From NCBI GenBank assembly GCA_964016885.1, contig OZ024740.1, positions 298,727,525 to 298,791,524 of the forward strand: a stretch of 64,000 bases of DNA, given 5' to 3'. Below, one piece after another: positions 10,640 to 21,137 of the stretch. The stretch is from Eledone cirrhosa (Eukaryota > Mollusca > Cephalopoda > Octopoda > Eledonidae). The notes below the pieces were generated by a model. The model was given only the letters and a program-made list of their open reading frames with translations, was not told where the DNA came from and did not search any database. The first letter of the stretch is position 1. Every line of letters starts with the position of its first letter. The position numbers and the translations under genes are program-made.

Positions 10640-10930
10640 TGCTACTATATTGGCATCCGCTCCTTGTAGCTGACTGGTCTTGTACCAACTCCAATGTTTC
10701 TGGCTTGGTTTCTACAGCTAGATGCCCTTCTTAATACTAACTACAGTGTGGACTGGGTGATTTTTATCGTAGCACTAAAATGACCAACTGACAGGTTGGA
10801 CTGGGTACTTTTTCATCATATCACCAGTGTGACCATCTTACAAAGTAGATCTGGTGCTTTTTTGTTGTCACCAAGGGTTGACTGGATGCTTTTTGTCATG
10901 TCACCAACATGATCACTTTACAGAATGTTA
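10640..10930 (-). repeat. LINE-Z 3' UTR remnant, antisense
   Basis: The plus strand carries 'ggcttggtttctacagctag', 'atgcccttcttaatacta' and 'acagtgtggactgggtg', complements of the 'ctgtagaaa', 'ttaggaagggcat' and 'cccagtccacactgt' blocks; the 'gactgggtactttttcatc' unit then recurs two to three times, so this remnant seems to have internally repeated the CCAGTCCACACTGT block. Confidence 0.6.
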
Positions 10931-11739
10931 TTACTATAGAGACAATGACTAATTAGATAAAATAGCTGACTTTAGTTTCAGCATGAGTGTTTTTTATTGT
11001 AGGAAGTAACCTAACTATTCTTTGTCAGATGAGATGAGAAAGAGCAGTATCTATGACCTTTGTATGCTTTCTGATTGAGAATAGTGTGAACTAAACATTG
11101 CGAAAAATCATAAATTGTTGCTTCTTTTGATGTATGGTACAGCTGTCAATTAGAACAAATGCCTTACTCTTTTTATCCAATTTGTAAATTATATATCAAT
11201 AGTCTCAAGATGAGCATTTTATACGTGCAAATAGGAAGCATATATTTGGGGGGAATGAATAATGTTCTGGGTTGATAAACAATTTTATTATATTTCATAA
11301 TGACAGTTGGAATAGAATGGATCTCTGCTGGAGGGAAAGCAACCTTCTCAACCATTCGATCATATTATATATACAAAGTCATACATATTCAGTTATATTG
11401 ATTGGAACATTTTCTCTGCTGATTGCTACATTAAAAATTTGAAATTATGTTTCAAAAACATCTTTTAAAGTCATAGCAATTTTTATTTTTAGTTTAGTAT
11501 TTTAAATTTATAAACAGAGATATTTTTATAAATCAACTAATAATGAAAGGTGGGTCTTAAATTTAGAACATGCTTTTTTAATGGTATTACAATAAGTACT
11601 CAAATAGAAAAAAATCTATTTTAAAATCAAAGAAACAAACTGTTTCAAAATTGAATTAGGAAATAAACCAGTATTTAACTTACTGTCTCAGTTGGATTTG
11701 TTTTTATTTCTGTTTAAAATAGGTTCATTATTAAATAAA
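10931..11739. other. Unassigned AT-rich intron sequence
   Basis: No supported feature; AT-rich with scattered T-runs. Confidence 0.5.
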
Positions 11740-11915
11740 GGCAGTGAATTGGCAGTATTGGCAGAGGGTCAGACCCCATGCTTTGCAGCATAGAGTTATG
11801 GCCCTTCGTGGTCTGAGTTCAAATCTCGTCGAGGTTAACTTTGCCTTTCATCCTTACAGGGTCAATAAAGTAATGCACTGGGATAATTGCAAGCCTTGTT
11901 CCAAAAGTAGAAACA
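11740..11915 (+). repeat. S1 tRNA-derived SINE
   Basis: Starts 'aaggcagtgaattggcagta', has the RNA polymerase III B-box-like 'gagttcaaatctcgtcgagg' and ends 'agtagaaacaattatta'. The SINE class with a tRNA-like head and conserved 'ctttgcctttcatcctta' body is well known in octopus; exact subfamily not assigned. Confidence 0.8.
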
Positions 11916-11925
11916 ATTATTAAAT

Positions 11926-12157
11926 AAGGGCAGTGGATAGGCAGTATCAGTAAAACGTCAGGCACCATGCTGTACAGCATAGAGTTATGGCCCTTTGCAT
12001 TCTGAGTTCAAATTTCGCTGTGGTTAGCTTTGCCTTTCATCCTTATGTGGTCGATAAAATAAAGCACCAGTAATGCACTAGAGTTGATTTAATCAATGTT
12101 CCCCTCCCCTTCAAATTGCTTGCCTTGTTCATAATGTAGAAACAATTGTTAAATAGT
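11926..12157 (+). repeat. S1 SINE, tandem second copy
   Basis: Same head (agggcagtggataggcagta), B-box region 'gagttcaaatttcgctgtgg' and tail, and it retains the ~35 bp 'gatttaatcaatgttcccct' segment missing from the copy just upstream. The two copies are 10 bases apart in the same orientation. Confidence 0.8.
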
Positions 12158-13029
12158 TTGCTTTTAATTAGTTTAAAAAAATTTCTTAGTAAATAATATT
12201 TTTGTCTGCTTTTAGTAGACCTAACATGACACTTGTTTTAAAAACACAACTTGATCCTTGTGTGCCTTTAGCAGAGTTTACTAAAATGCAAACATTTCAA
12301 CCAGACTCATGATTCTGATGTTGCCCAAATGCTTCCTGCATATCTTGACTTGCAAGTCTTCAGGCAGAACATCTTCTGCATCAACCCTTCCAGCCTGGAT
12401 GGGCCTGCAAACATCATGGATACTACTCTGCTTTCCACTAATAACTTCTTTGAAAATTTAAAACTTTATATAAACAGTTCTGTTTTATAAATCTGAATGT
12501 TCAAACTAAACACATTACAAAATGTGGAAAAAAGAAACTTGAAAATAAATTGCCATTTCTTGTTTAAACTGTTTTCAAATTCAATAGCTGCTATGTGCTA
12601 TTGTTTGGTTTAAATATACTGACTATATGTGTATGTCAGATGCAGAGTTTGTTTGCAAGGTAATGTCTAGGAACCAGTAAAGAAAAAAAGGAGAAATTAT
12701 TTTCTGATATTCTATAAGAGAGAGAGACCAGTTATATTATATCATCTTTAAATTTGAGGCAGCTGCTCTGTTTTATTTTTTTATGATTTGATTACAAAGC
12801 ATTCTTCATTGCTTTTGGGCAGCAATGTATGTGATTTTACAAGTTTTTGTGTGTATGTAGCCTACTCTAGCCAGTAAAATGTCAGACTTGATTTGAGGCA
12901 CAATGCCATATGAAAACAATGGTTGCAAGGTTTAAGCACCAGACTGCTGGTCACATAGTCTTAAGTTCAATAACAATGAGAAGATATGGTACTGATGTTA
13001 AGAAGGGTATTTTCTTCTTTGCACACTTA
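12158..13029. other. Unassigned intron sequence
   Basis: Nothing recognised apart from the 'ccttgtgtgccttt' word shared with 5510. 12300-12420 is moderately GC-rich but lacks splice-bounded coding potential I can name. Confidence 0.4.
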
Positions 13030-13290
13030 TTCATGAGAGGGTCGTGGGGGCAGAGTCCTCAAACATTCCTTCCAGCAGGTCCTGTCAGAAACAATTGTTT
13101 CTAACTGATCTGGCTGGATCCCCAAGTGAGACCAGCTGAGCTCATGAAAGTTATCCAACCATCTTGCTTGGGGGTCTACCCCTGGGTCTCCTGCTGGTTG
13201 GTTTTGCCTGTAAAATCTGCCCTGATACATTTTAACCACACTCCCATAGTATCGGAGCTGTGATCTCTCAAATGTCATACATTCTCATTG
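13030..13290 (-). pseudogene. LINE-H 3'-terminal ORF fragment, antisense
   Basis: The minus strand reads FERSQLRYYGSVVKM, RWLDNFHELSWSHLGI, DQLETIVSDRTCWKE and ends RTLPPRPSHE. This is the C-terminal block of an APE-type LINE family that is common in fish, sharks and molluscs (R-S-Q-L-R-W-F-G-H, R-P-R-G-R-P-R, L-P-P-R-P). Most of the ORF is missing through 5' truncation; one frame is open for 83 codons. Confidence 0.8.
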
Positions 13291-14217
13291 CTACTTCTCT
13301 TTAATTTTAAAGCTTTCAACATGTGTATGAATGTTTTTATTTTTTTTAACATTCATTTTCCCAAATTTTTAATGGCTTATATGTTTGAGAAATTGTTTTT
13401 AAATGTCGATGCCCATCCTACCACTAAACACTCAATCAAGAGATAGGAGTAGAACATGCATTTTGCTCAATCTAGTAAAGTTAAAGTAGAGCAAACATTA
13501 CAAGGCAAATCATAATCCCTGTAGTATAATGTGAACTTAAGGCCATATGGTTAATATCCTGGTCATAGATCTTGCAACTATTGTATTCCATATGACATTA
13601 TACAGTAATCATCATCATTATCATTTTCAATATTATTTCTGTTTAAACCAACATGTAAATGTTTAGTGGCCTGTCTCATATCTTTTTTTGTTTGTTTCAC
13701 CGTTTTAATCTCAATTTTACTTCTCTTTACCACAAATTCCTTGTTTCTTATGACTTCCTCTCATCATATACATATGCAGTTCTTTTTTTTTTACACATCC
13801 TACTTTCTCTGTACTCTACCCTCATCTTCTCTCCATCTTCTTACCATTTCCAATTCTGTCTCAGTCTTACCAATTTGTTCCAAATACTTCCCTTCATTTA
13901 ATGGCTAAAGAGAAAAAGAAAACAGAACAATAAAAGAAAGACAAATATACAAATACACAAGAATAAATATATAAAAGCAACAACAAGAACAACTAGACAA
14001 ACAACAGTTGTATTTCAAAACTCACAAGTCAATAGATCCGTAAAGAGTTGGGAACAATTGGAAATTTCTCCTAAATTATGGTTTTTGTTTGTTTAGAATT
14101 TTAAACATGACTTGTTTACTCACTCTTATTTCTTCCTTTTGTTAAATTCGTTTGATGTTTTCTAAAATCAAAGCTTTTTGCCTATATTGCAATTATTGGT
14201 GTAGACACAAGTGTATG
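13291..14217. other. Unassigned AT/T-rich intron sequence
   Basis: T-rich and CT-rich segments, plus a short 'catcatcattatcatttt' at 13608; no gene or repeat end recognised. Confidence 0.5.
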
Positions 14218-14640
14218 TACATACATACATGCATACACATGCACAAAGATATATATATATACATATACACATGCATACATATATTATGTTGTATGGGTAA
14301 CAGCTTTTCAAAAATGTTAAATTGAAATTCTGTCATATATATATATTTTTGTGTGTGAGTGTGTATATATATATATATACATACATATATGTATATATAT
14401 GTGTGTATATATATGTGTATATATATATGTGTATATATATATGTGTATATATATGTGTGTATATATATATATATAAATATGTGTGTGTATATATGTGTAT
14501 ATATATAAATACATGTATGTATATATATATATATATATTTATGTTTATATGTATGTATATGTATGTAAATCTATATGTATGTATATATATATGTATGTAA
14601 TGTATGTATGTATATATATTTGTATATATAAACACACACT
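14215..14640. repeat. Compound TA/TG (TATG, TGTATA) microsatellite
   Basis: About 425 bp of alternating TATA, TGTG and TATG units. Open frames on both strands are pure Tyr/Ile/Val/His/Thr low complexity and are not genes. Confidence 0.95.
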
Positions 14641-15148
14641 TATGTTTATGTGTGTGTCTGCATGCACACTTATCTAAACATACACAAATGTCCATACATG
14701 ATCGTGCGTAAGCATATGTCTACACTTAAATAAAAATATTAAACTGCCTTATAATTTTTATTTCTTATGCCCATCCATAAATGCATAAGTGTCAATAGAC
14801 GAAATAATACATATAAAAAGAATTCTTTGTCTGCTCAATCAAGTCTTTTGTATTGAAATGTCCATCAAATATAATTGTTATTATTGTTGTTATCATTATT
14901 GCTGTTAAAGTGGTGGGCGATATCTTGCAGTGATGAATTCACAGTAAACAGACTCCACAATGGAGTTTAAATTTTCTTGTTAGTGTCCCTCAATTTCATT
15001 CATATTCTTAGAGAAAAATATATATCCCACCATTTATGCTTCTCTTTTCATACCATAATCATTTGATATGTTGTGCATGACTAAGAAATCTTTACTAATT
15101 TTAATATGCTGGGTCTACTAATATCAGATATTTCATTGGGTTTCTAGC
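14641..15148. other. Unassigned intron sequence
   Basis: No feature supported. Confidence 0.5.
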
Positions 15149-15167
15149 GGGGGGGGGGGGGGGGGGG
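15149..15167 (+). repeat. 19-base G homopolymer
   Basis: An uninterrupted run of G between unique AT-rich flanks; prone to G-quadruplex formation and assembly length error. Confidence 0.95.
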
Positions 15168-15242
15168 ACTTAATTTTGTCTGAATCAGATAACTTTGGTG
15201 ACCACACACTGATGTTGTGAGCAATATGTTTATTCTCTGTCT

Positions 15243-15292
15243 GACAATTCTTCTTCTTCTTCTTCTTCGTCTTCGTCTTCGTCTTCTTCTTG
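15243..15292. repeat. (TTC)n/(GTC)n microsatellite
   Basis: TTC repeats followed by CGTCTT units, directly abutting the 5' truncation point of the LINE-Z copy at 15291. Similar in style to the (GAA)-rich tail of LINE-H at 42836 read on the minus strand. Confidence 0.85.
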
Positions 15293-16260
15293 AATCAGTA
15301 GAGGAGCCAGAGAATAATTTCTGGCTATGGAAACAGCAGTTGGAATCAAGAGGTCTGAGAGTGAACATAGCTAAGACAAAAAAAAGTGTTGATAAGATAA
15401 GTAGAAGAGAGGACAATACTCCGATTCCATCAGGGAAATGGCTATGTTCGATATGTAGGAAAGGAACTGGCATAAATTCCATAAAATGTACGCAATGCAG
15501 TTCTTGGGTACACAAGAGATGTAGTGGGATAGCAGGCAAACTAACAGGTAAGGAAAACCACGTATGCAGTAGATGTACAGGGAAAGTTGGCAGTAGTAAT
15601 CGCAGTTATAGACACATTTTTCCAATGCAGGTGGGTTCTATAGAAGTGGTTGATAGCTTCTGGTACCTAGGTGATCAGATTAGCATGGGGGGGGGGTGTT
15701 CCGAGGCCATAGTATCTAGAATAAGGACGGGTTGTAAGACGTTTAGGGAGCTGCTTCCTTTGTTGACAAAGAAGGGTTTCTCCCTGCATACGAAAGGACA
15801 GTTATATGATGCCTGTGTGAGATGCGTGATGCTGCATGTTAGTGAGACATGGGCAGCAACTGCAGAGGATATGCGACGGCTGGAGAGAAATGAAGCAAGT
15901 ATGCTCCGTTGGATGTGCAATGTCATTGTGCATGAACGACCAAGCATAGATGAGTTGAGAAAGAAACTGGGTATAAGAAGGATAAGTTGTGGTGTGCAGG
16001 AGATGGTATGGACATGTGATGCGCATGGAAGATGACCACTGGGTAAAGAAGTGCCAAGAAATCCCAGTAGAAGGAAGACGCAGTATAGGTAGACCACGTA
16101 AAACATGGGCGGAGGTGGTGAGAGCAGACCACAGATCGCTGAAACTCACCGAGCAGATGACGAAGGACCGTGACAAATGGAGAGATGCTGTGCTGAATAG
16201 GACCCGTCCAACCCTTGCAAGCAGGGAAAAGCGGACGTACATGATGATGATGATGATGTC
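15291..16260 (+). pseudogene. LINE-Z copy 3 (divergent subfamily): zinc motif and C-terminal region, one frameshift
   Basis: Lacks the RT. It begins just after it (NNFWLWKQQLESRGLRVN), then has IPSGKWLCSICRKGTG with WVHKRCSGIAG, DSFWYLGDQISMGGGCSE, SETWAATAEDMRRLERNEAS, and CSIDELRKKLGIR-like sequence. Compared with copy 1, 11 bases are missing between 16003 and 16004, which shifts the frame; the second frame goes on with RRWYGHVMRMEDD, GRPRKTWAEVVRADH and KDRDKWRDAVLNRTRP. Here the ORF runs without a stop into the 3' tail (ASREKRTYMMMMMM), so this subfamily has almost no 3' UTR, unlike copies 1 and 2. About two thirds identical to copy 1 by eye at the protein level. Confidence 0.85.
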
Positions 16261-16544
16261 TCATTTCATTCTTGTCTCCACTTTGGGTTTGCTTATTGTG
16301 TATGATCAGATGTTGCTTCAATCTACCACCTGATTTGCAAATTTTCTGACAAACACGGCACTAGAACTGATTCTCTGCAACGGAGTTTGAATAATCAATT
16401 TGGACTTTATCATCATGTATTCATTGGTGTGACTTCAAGCCAGCATTTGAAAGGTGCACCTTATGGCACAGAGGGCATTTGAAACCAGCACTGGATAAGA
16501 TTCATCATTGCTACTGTTGGTCTCATTCTTCTGCACTTGTCTTT

Positions 16545-16550
<6 letters not shown>

Positions 16551-16582
<32 letters not shown>
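16551..16582. repeat. (TA)n microsatellite
   Basis: Pure TA repeat of about 30 bases directly preceding the inverted repeat at 16581. Confidence 0.9.
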
Positions 16583-16587
<5 letters not shown>

Positions 16588-16727
16588 GATTTAGCCAGTA
16601 TTAAACTAGTTAGATCATTATTCAACAGAGTACTCAATATGTGGGATAGTAAAATGTGACTATATTAGAAAGAGTCAGGGCTGAATAATGATCTTTCTAA
16701 TTATATACTGGCCAAATCCTGATATAC
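16581..16727. repeat. Inverted repeat, ~45-bp arms, ~57-bp spacer
   Basis: Left arm begins 'tatcaggatttagccagta' and runs to 'gatcattattca' (16625). The right arm (16682-16726), reverse complemented, begins 'tatatcaggatttggccagta' minus small differences. Arms match at most positions with a few substitutions. It could fold as a long hairpin or be the two halves of a foldback element. Confidence 0.8.
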
Positions 16728-17110
16728 ATAGTTCCTTTCATAATAGTAGAGCACTTTTTGATTTATATCACACCTCTATCCTGGCACCACCCATCCCGTT
16801 TATATATAGCCGTCGAAACGGCTTGAGCTCTTCCGTCGGGGTCATACATTTACCTATTACCCACTCTACTACCCTAAGTATTGAGTACTCTGGTGCGTTA
16901 TGGTCCATCTGGTTCCTTACCACAACTCCTTCGCCCTTGAGGGCGGCTGACTGTGAAGGTAGTTGGTCAGCCGCTTTCTCTGTCTCTGGTTTCTCGGACC
17001 CATGGTTTTTCCGACCCATGGCTTTTTACATATTCCTTTGTTATATTCCAATACCTGATGATATCACTGGATTCATATGGAACCGGTCATTGAAATGATC
17101 ATAGTATAAT
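16728..17110 (+). mobile_element. Penelope-like/foldback element end (tentative)
   Basis: A GC-richer island (gccgtcgaaacggc hairpin at about 16809; 'cgacccatgg' twice near 17000) ending with CTGATGA at 17055 and GAAA at 17092 and then 'ataataaacctttcaagg'. The CTGATGA-stem-GAAA layout followed by an AATAAA-like segment resembles the hammerhead-type ends known in Penelope-like elements, but no RT is present and the family call is inference. Confidence 0.35.
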
Positions 17111-18030
17111 AAACCTTTCAAGGATTTACACCAGTCCAGCCTCCTGTTACTTCATTTATAATTAACTCCATATTCGCACCACCAACTACACAAACGAAGA
17201 TGGGTGAACTGCACTGCGTTGAGTACTCTTTACAATATTACACCAGGATTGACCATACGGAATGACCAGTTCTATCCAGTGGTGAACCAACAAACCTTAA
17301 GAAATATATATTTATATATATATATAACATTATTAAAGATGCTGTTGTTACAAGAAAAGTCTGCTGGACACATGGGCAGAAGGAGGTGTGTTTATTTTCC
17401 TGCTGGCAACATATCACAAAATCAAATTTCATCTAAGGATACTGTTCTCATAACAACAACAAATGCAAGAATTGCATCTTGATTGCATGGGAGAACCGTT
17501 GAAATAATTATAATGAATAAACGATTTTTGTAACATCACCATCTTTATTAACGTTATTATTATACTGAATCTCCATTTTAACTACAAACTACGAGTGTTG
17601 AGAGTTTTCTCCTACTTGCTCCTGTTTTTACCAAAACAACCTCTTTGGAACACACACATATATATATAGTAATAATAATAAGGATAGATATATATCAATT
17701 ATATAAGAACCGTAGATCCTGTAAATAATTAATATATATATATATATATTATTTTAAGTATTACCACCCCATATTAATTCCTCAATTTGTATGTGTGGAT
17801 GTGTGTGTGTGTCTGTGAAGGTGGGTGTGAGTGTACATGCAAGCGAACCTACATAAGTCTTTTTATTTGTAAATTTTCTACTCTAACCATAATTTTCAGT
17901 AGCACCACTCCACATAAATTCCTCAATTTAAGAATGACCTGTAGTATCTATTTCATACTATTAACCTTAATTGAATATATATCTGACCAGGAATGCTTTT
18001 TGTGAAAATCAGTCATATGGGACTATTGTC
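17111..18030. other. Unassigned, with short TA/ATA repeats
   Basis: 17613-17660 is the reverse complement of 21650-21690 (ccaaaacaacctctttgg block), so an antisense end of the element also present there. TA repeats at about 17660-17750. Remainder not recognised. Confidence 0.5.
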
Positions 18031-18332
18031 ATCTTGCCTGATGGTTTGAACTTTACAACACCACCTGCCTCTTTGAGGTCAAATACCAACCCTACTAGCA
18101 TCTACAAACTGACCAATGGGAATTAAGACTATTCCTACTGACAACATTAAGTTATTCCTAACAAGCTCATATGTCCCAAGGCTCTGATATCACCAACACT
18201 ATAAACACAGAGCTGGCATATCTAAGAACTGACTAACTGCCTGATGAGGTCATAGCCATTCAATGGCTATCATCAAAATATATATAGCAGTAAATAAAGG
18301 ATTATGAGTTCATGCAATTGACTTATGCTTCG

Positions 18333-18336
<4 letters not shown>
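18030..18336 (+). mobile_element. Second hammerhead-like element end (tentative)
   Basis: Contains CTGATGAGG at 18241, then a near-perfect hairpin ATAGCCATT-C-AATGGCTAT (about 18252-18270), 'catcaaaat', and 'agtaaataaaggattatgag' before a TA microsatellite. Same architecture as the ends at 17055 and 21735; the canonical GAAA is replaced by CAAA, so any ribozyme would be inactive or this is not one. Confidence 0.35.
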
Positions 18337-18371
<35 letters not shown>

Positions 18372-18372
18372 T

Positions 18373-18447
<75 letters not shown>
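18337..18447. repeat. (TA)n microsatellite
   Basis: About 110 bases of TA with one 'tcgtcaca' and one 'aaata' interruption, ending exactly at the 5' truncation of a LINE-Z copy. Confidence 0.95.
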
Positions 18448-18452
<5 letters not shown>

Positions 18453-18672
18453 GGCTACGTTGGTACGGTCACGTGATGCGCATGAAAGACGACAGCTGTA
18501 TAACAAAGTGCAGGGCAATAAAGATAGACGGTAGCCACGGAGTAGGCAGACCCAGAAAAACATGGGACGAGCTGATAAATTCCGACCTCACACGTTTACA
18601 CCTCTCCAAGACAATGTCACTGGACCGAGACCTTTGGCGGTACTCAGTAATAGAGAAGACCCGCCTTACCTA
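18448..18672 (+). pseudogene. LINE-Z copy 4: extreme C-terminal ORF fragment
   Basis: Reads RRLRWYGHVMRMKDDSC, GSHGVGRPRKTWDEL, LTRLHLSKTMSLDRDLWRYS and ends KTRLT-stop. By eye about 95% identical in DNA to 20960-21190 of copy 2, so the two belong to one recent subfamily. At the codon where copy 2 has TGA (21135) this copy has CGA, which shows which state is ancestral. 5' truncated into TA repeats. Confidence 0.9.
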
Positions 18673-19190
18673 AATACAAAGTAAAAACCTACTACAGTCA
18701 GTAGGCATCTCTATCAAAACACACCCCCGTCCCACCACCTCCACCCCACCCACACCGCCCCTTTCAATGTAAAGTTATGTTGGTCCCACAACATCCAGGC
18801 CGAAACAAATGAGATCGTGTAGGTGTCACGACAAAAAACACACAGTCCACGCTGTAAATGTGGCCGTGTAGGCAACACGGTAAAAACCTCCCAGCCCCAC
18901 ACTGTAAATGTGGTTGGTGTTAGGAAGGGCATCCAGCTGTAGAAAACCCGCCAGACAGTCCACGCTGTAATGTGGCCGTGTAGGCAACACGGTAAAAACC
19001 TCCCAGCCCCACACTGTAAATGTGGTTGGTGTTAGGAAGGGCATCCAACTGTAGAAAACCCGCCAGACAGTCCTATGCGAGCAAGACAACCACTCTTGCC
19101 TCAAGTGGGAAAACCCCCGTCCAAACCCATGCAAGCGTGGAACACGGACGCTAAACCTGATGATGATGATGATGATGATGATATTAATTG
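18673..19190 (+). repeat. LINE-Z copy 4 3' UTR with 113-bp tandem duplication and GATGAT tail
   Basis: 18844-18956 ('agtccacgctgtaaatgtgg' to 'aaaacccgccagac') is repeated head to tail at 18957-19069; copies 2 and 5 have one unit. The element ends 'gcaagcgtggaacacgg' and eight GAT units. Confidence 0.9.
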
Positions 19191-19299
19191 TTTATTAAAA
19201 TAACAGGCTCTATGGTTCTTATATATTTGATATATATTTATCCTTATTGAGCCCTCTTTGGATTTTAGTCTTCAAATTTATTATTATTACTATATATAT
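19191..19299. other. Short AT-rich spacer
   Basis: AT-rich, ends in (TA)n; no feature. Confidence 0.5.
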
Positions 19300-19492
19300 A
19301 TAAGGGCGGTGGATTGGCAGTATCGGTAGAGGGTCGGACGCCATGCTTTCCAGCATAGTTACCTCCCTTTACGATCTGAGTTCAAATCCCACCGAGGTTG
19401 ACTTTGCCTTTCATCCTTACGGGTTCGATAAAATAAAGTACCAGTAATGCACTGGGTAATTGCTGGCCTTGTGCCTAAAGTAGAAACAATTA
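19300..19492 (+). repeat. S1 SINE, well preserved
   Basis: Best preserved S1 here: 'ggtggattggcagtatcgg', 'gtcggacgccatgctttcc', B-box region 'gagttcaaatcccaccgagg', 'gataaaataaagtaccagt', ending 'tagaaacaattacta' and then TA repeats. Lies 13 bases before LINE-Z copy 2. Confidence 0.9.
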
Positions 19493-19505
19493 CTATATAT
19501 ATATA

Positions 19506-21137
19506 TGGAAGAAAGACAGTCTCCCCCACATCAACCCAATAGAGGGACCAGTAGTGTTAGTCGAAGGTAGTATAATAAGTAAGGCAATCAAAGATATGAA
19601 GACAGGTAAGGCGGCTGGGCCTTCAGAAATAGTTGCTGAGATGCTGAAAGCCTCTGGAACGGTGGGACACACCATGGTCACCCGGATAGTAAACCAAGTC
19701 ATACAGAATGGGGTTGTTCCGAAGGACTGGCGTAGCAGCATCATCATCAACTGTTACAAGGGTAAAGGAGATGCCCTAGATAGGAGTAACTATAGAGGCA
19801 TTAAATTAATCGACCAGGTCATGAAGGTCACGGAAAAAGTAATAGCACAACTAATCAGAGAGAGAATTGATTTAGATAAAATGCAGTTCGGGTTTGTGTC
19901 AGGCAAAAGTACCACAGACGCTCTTTTCATTGTACGACAACTACAGGAGAAGTACCTAGCTAAAAGTAAACCCCTATACTTAGCTTTTGTCGACTTGGAG
20001 AAAGCCTTCGACAGAGTACCCCGTTCCATTATCTGGTGGGCTCTTAGAAAACAAGCCATGTATAAAGAAACAGTCAGCAAGGTTAGAATTAACAATGAAT
20101 ATAGTGAAGAGTTTAGTGTAAAAGTTGGTGTTCATCAGGGCTCTGTTCTTAGCCCCCTACTATTTATTATTGCCCTTCAGGCTATAACAGTGGAGTTCAA
20201 GACCGGCTGCCCATGGGAACTCCTATACGCAGATGATCTAACGCTCATAGCTGAGTCAATGGCCGAGCTAGAGAAGAAATTCCAAACATGGAAGCACGGC
20301 CTAGAATCAAAAGGCCTTAAAATTAACCTGGCTAAGACTAAAGTTCTAGTTTGTAGGAAAGAAAATAAGGTGCCGGTCCCTTCCGGGAAATGGCCATGCT
20401 CAGTGTGTAGGAAAGGCGTAGGTAGAAACTCCATTTTATGTCCCAAATGCAAAGTATGGGTGCATAAAAGATGTAGTGGGATCACAGGTAAGCTAACTAA
20501 GAACATAGATTTTACATGTGGCCAGTGCTCTGGTGCAATAAGTAGCAGCAAGTGCCCACAAAATACTAGCTCTTTCAATTGCGCAGAGGGTTCTATAGAA
20601 ATAGTGGGCAGCTTCCGTTACCTGGGTGACAAAATCAGCAGTGGGGGAGGGTGCTCTGAAAGTACAGTAGCTAGAGTCAGAACTGGATGGAAAAAGTTCA
20701 GAGAGCTTATACCACTATTAGCCGCTAAAGGGTTCTCCCTAAAAATGAAAGGCAGGTTGTATGATGTCTGCATACGAACAGCAATGTTGCATGGCAGTGA
20801 GACCTGGGCATTGTGTGCAGAGGATATACGCAAACTGGAGAAGAACGAAGATTGCATGCTCCGCTGGATGTGTAATAGTAATATACGTGAACGGCAAAGC
20901 ATAAACGAACTAAGGAAAAAATTAGAAATAAGAGGGATCAGATGTTGTTTACTCAAGAGAAGGCTACGTTGGTATGGACACGTGATGCGCATGAAAGACA
21001 ATAGCAGTATAAAAAAGTGCAGGGCAATAAAGATAGACGGTAGCCACGGAGTAGGCAGACCCAGAAAAACCTGGGACAACCTGATAAATTCCGACCTCAC
21101 ACACTTACACCTCTCCAAGACAATGTCACTGGACTGA
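19506..21137 (+). pseudogene. LINE-Z copy 2: longest RT/zinc ORF in the window, nearly intact but 5' truncated
   Basis: Open for over 540 codons. Order: a pre-RT helix (AIKDMKTGKAAGPSEI, about codon 20-45), VPKDWRSSIIINCYKGKG, NYRGIKLID, MQFGFVSGKSTTDALF, FVDLEKAFDRVPR, GVHQGSVLSPLLFIIALQ, catalytic YADD, GLKINLAKTKVL, then CSVCRKGVGRNS/WVHKRCSGITG zinc motif, FRYLGDKISSGGGCSEST, SETWALCAEDIRKLEKNE, RRLRWYGHVMRMKDN and GVGRPRKTW. Two lesions relative to its siblings: an in-frame loss of about 33 bp after WWALRK (copy 1 has LGVDEWLVKAV there) and CGA to TGA at 21135, truncating about 16 residues before the natural stop. The endonuclease domain is absent. The deletion removes a helix between RT motifs A and B, so activity is doubtful. 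Confidence 0.92.

Noticed and set aside
14317..14695. Tyr/Ile-rich open frames on both strands
   Set aside because: Pure TA/TG microsatellite translation.
15217..15290. Using the upstream ATG at 15217 as the start of the LINE-Z copy 3 protein
   Set aside because: The first ~24 codons are non-LINE flank and a TTC/GTC microsatellite read as Leu/Arg; the copy is 5' truncated at about 15291.
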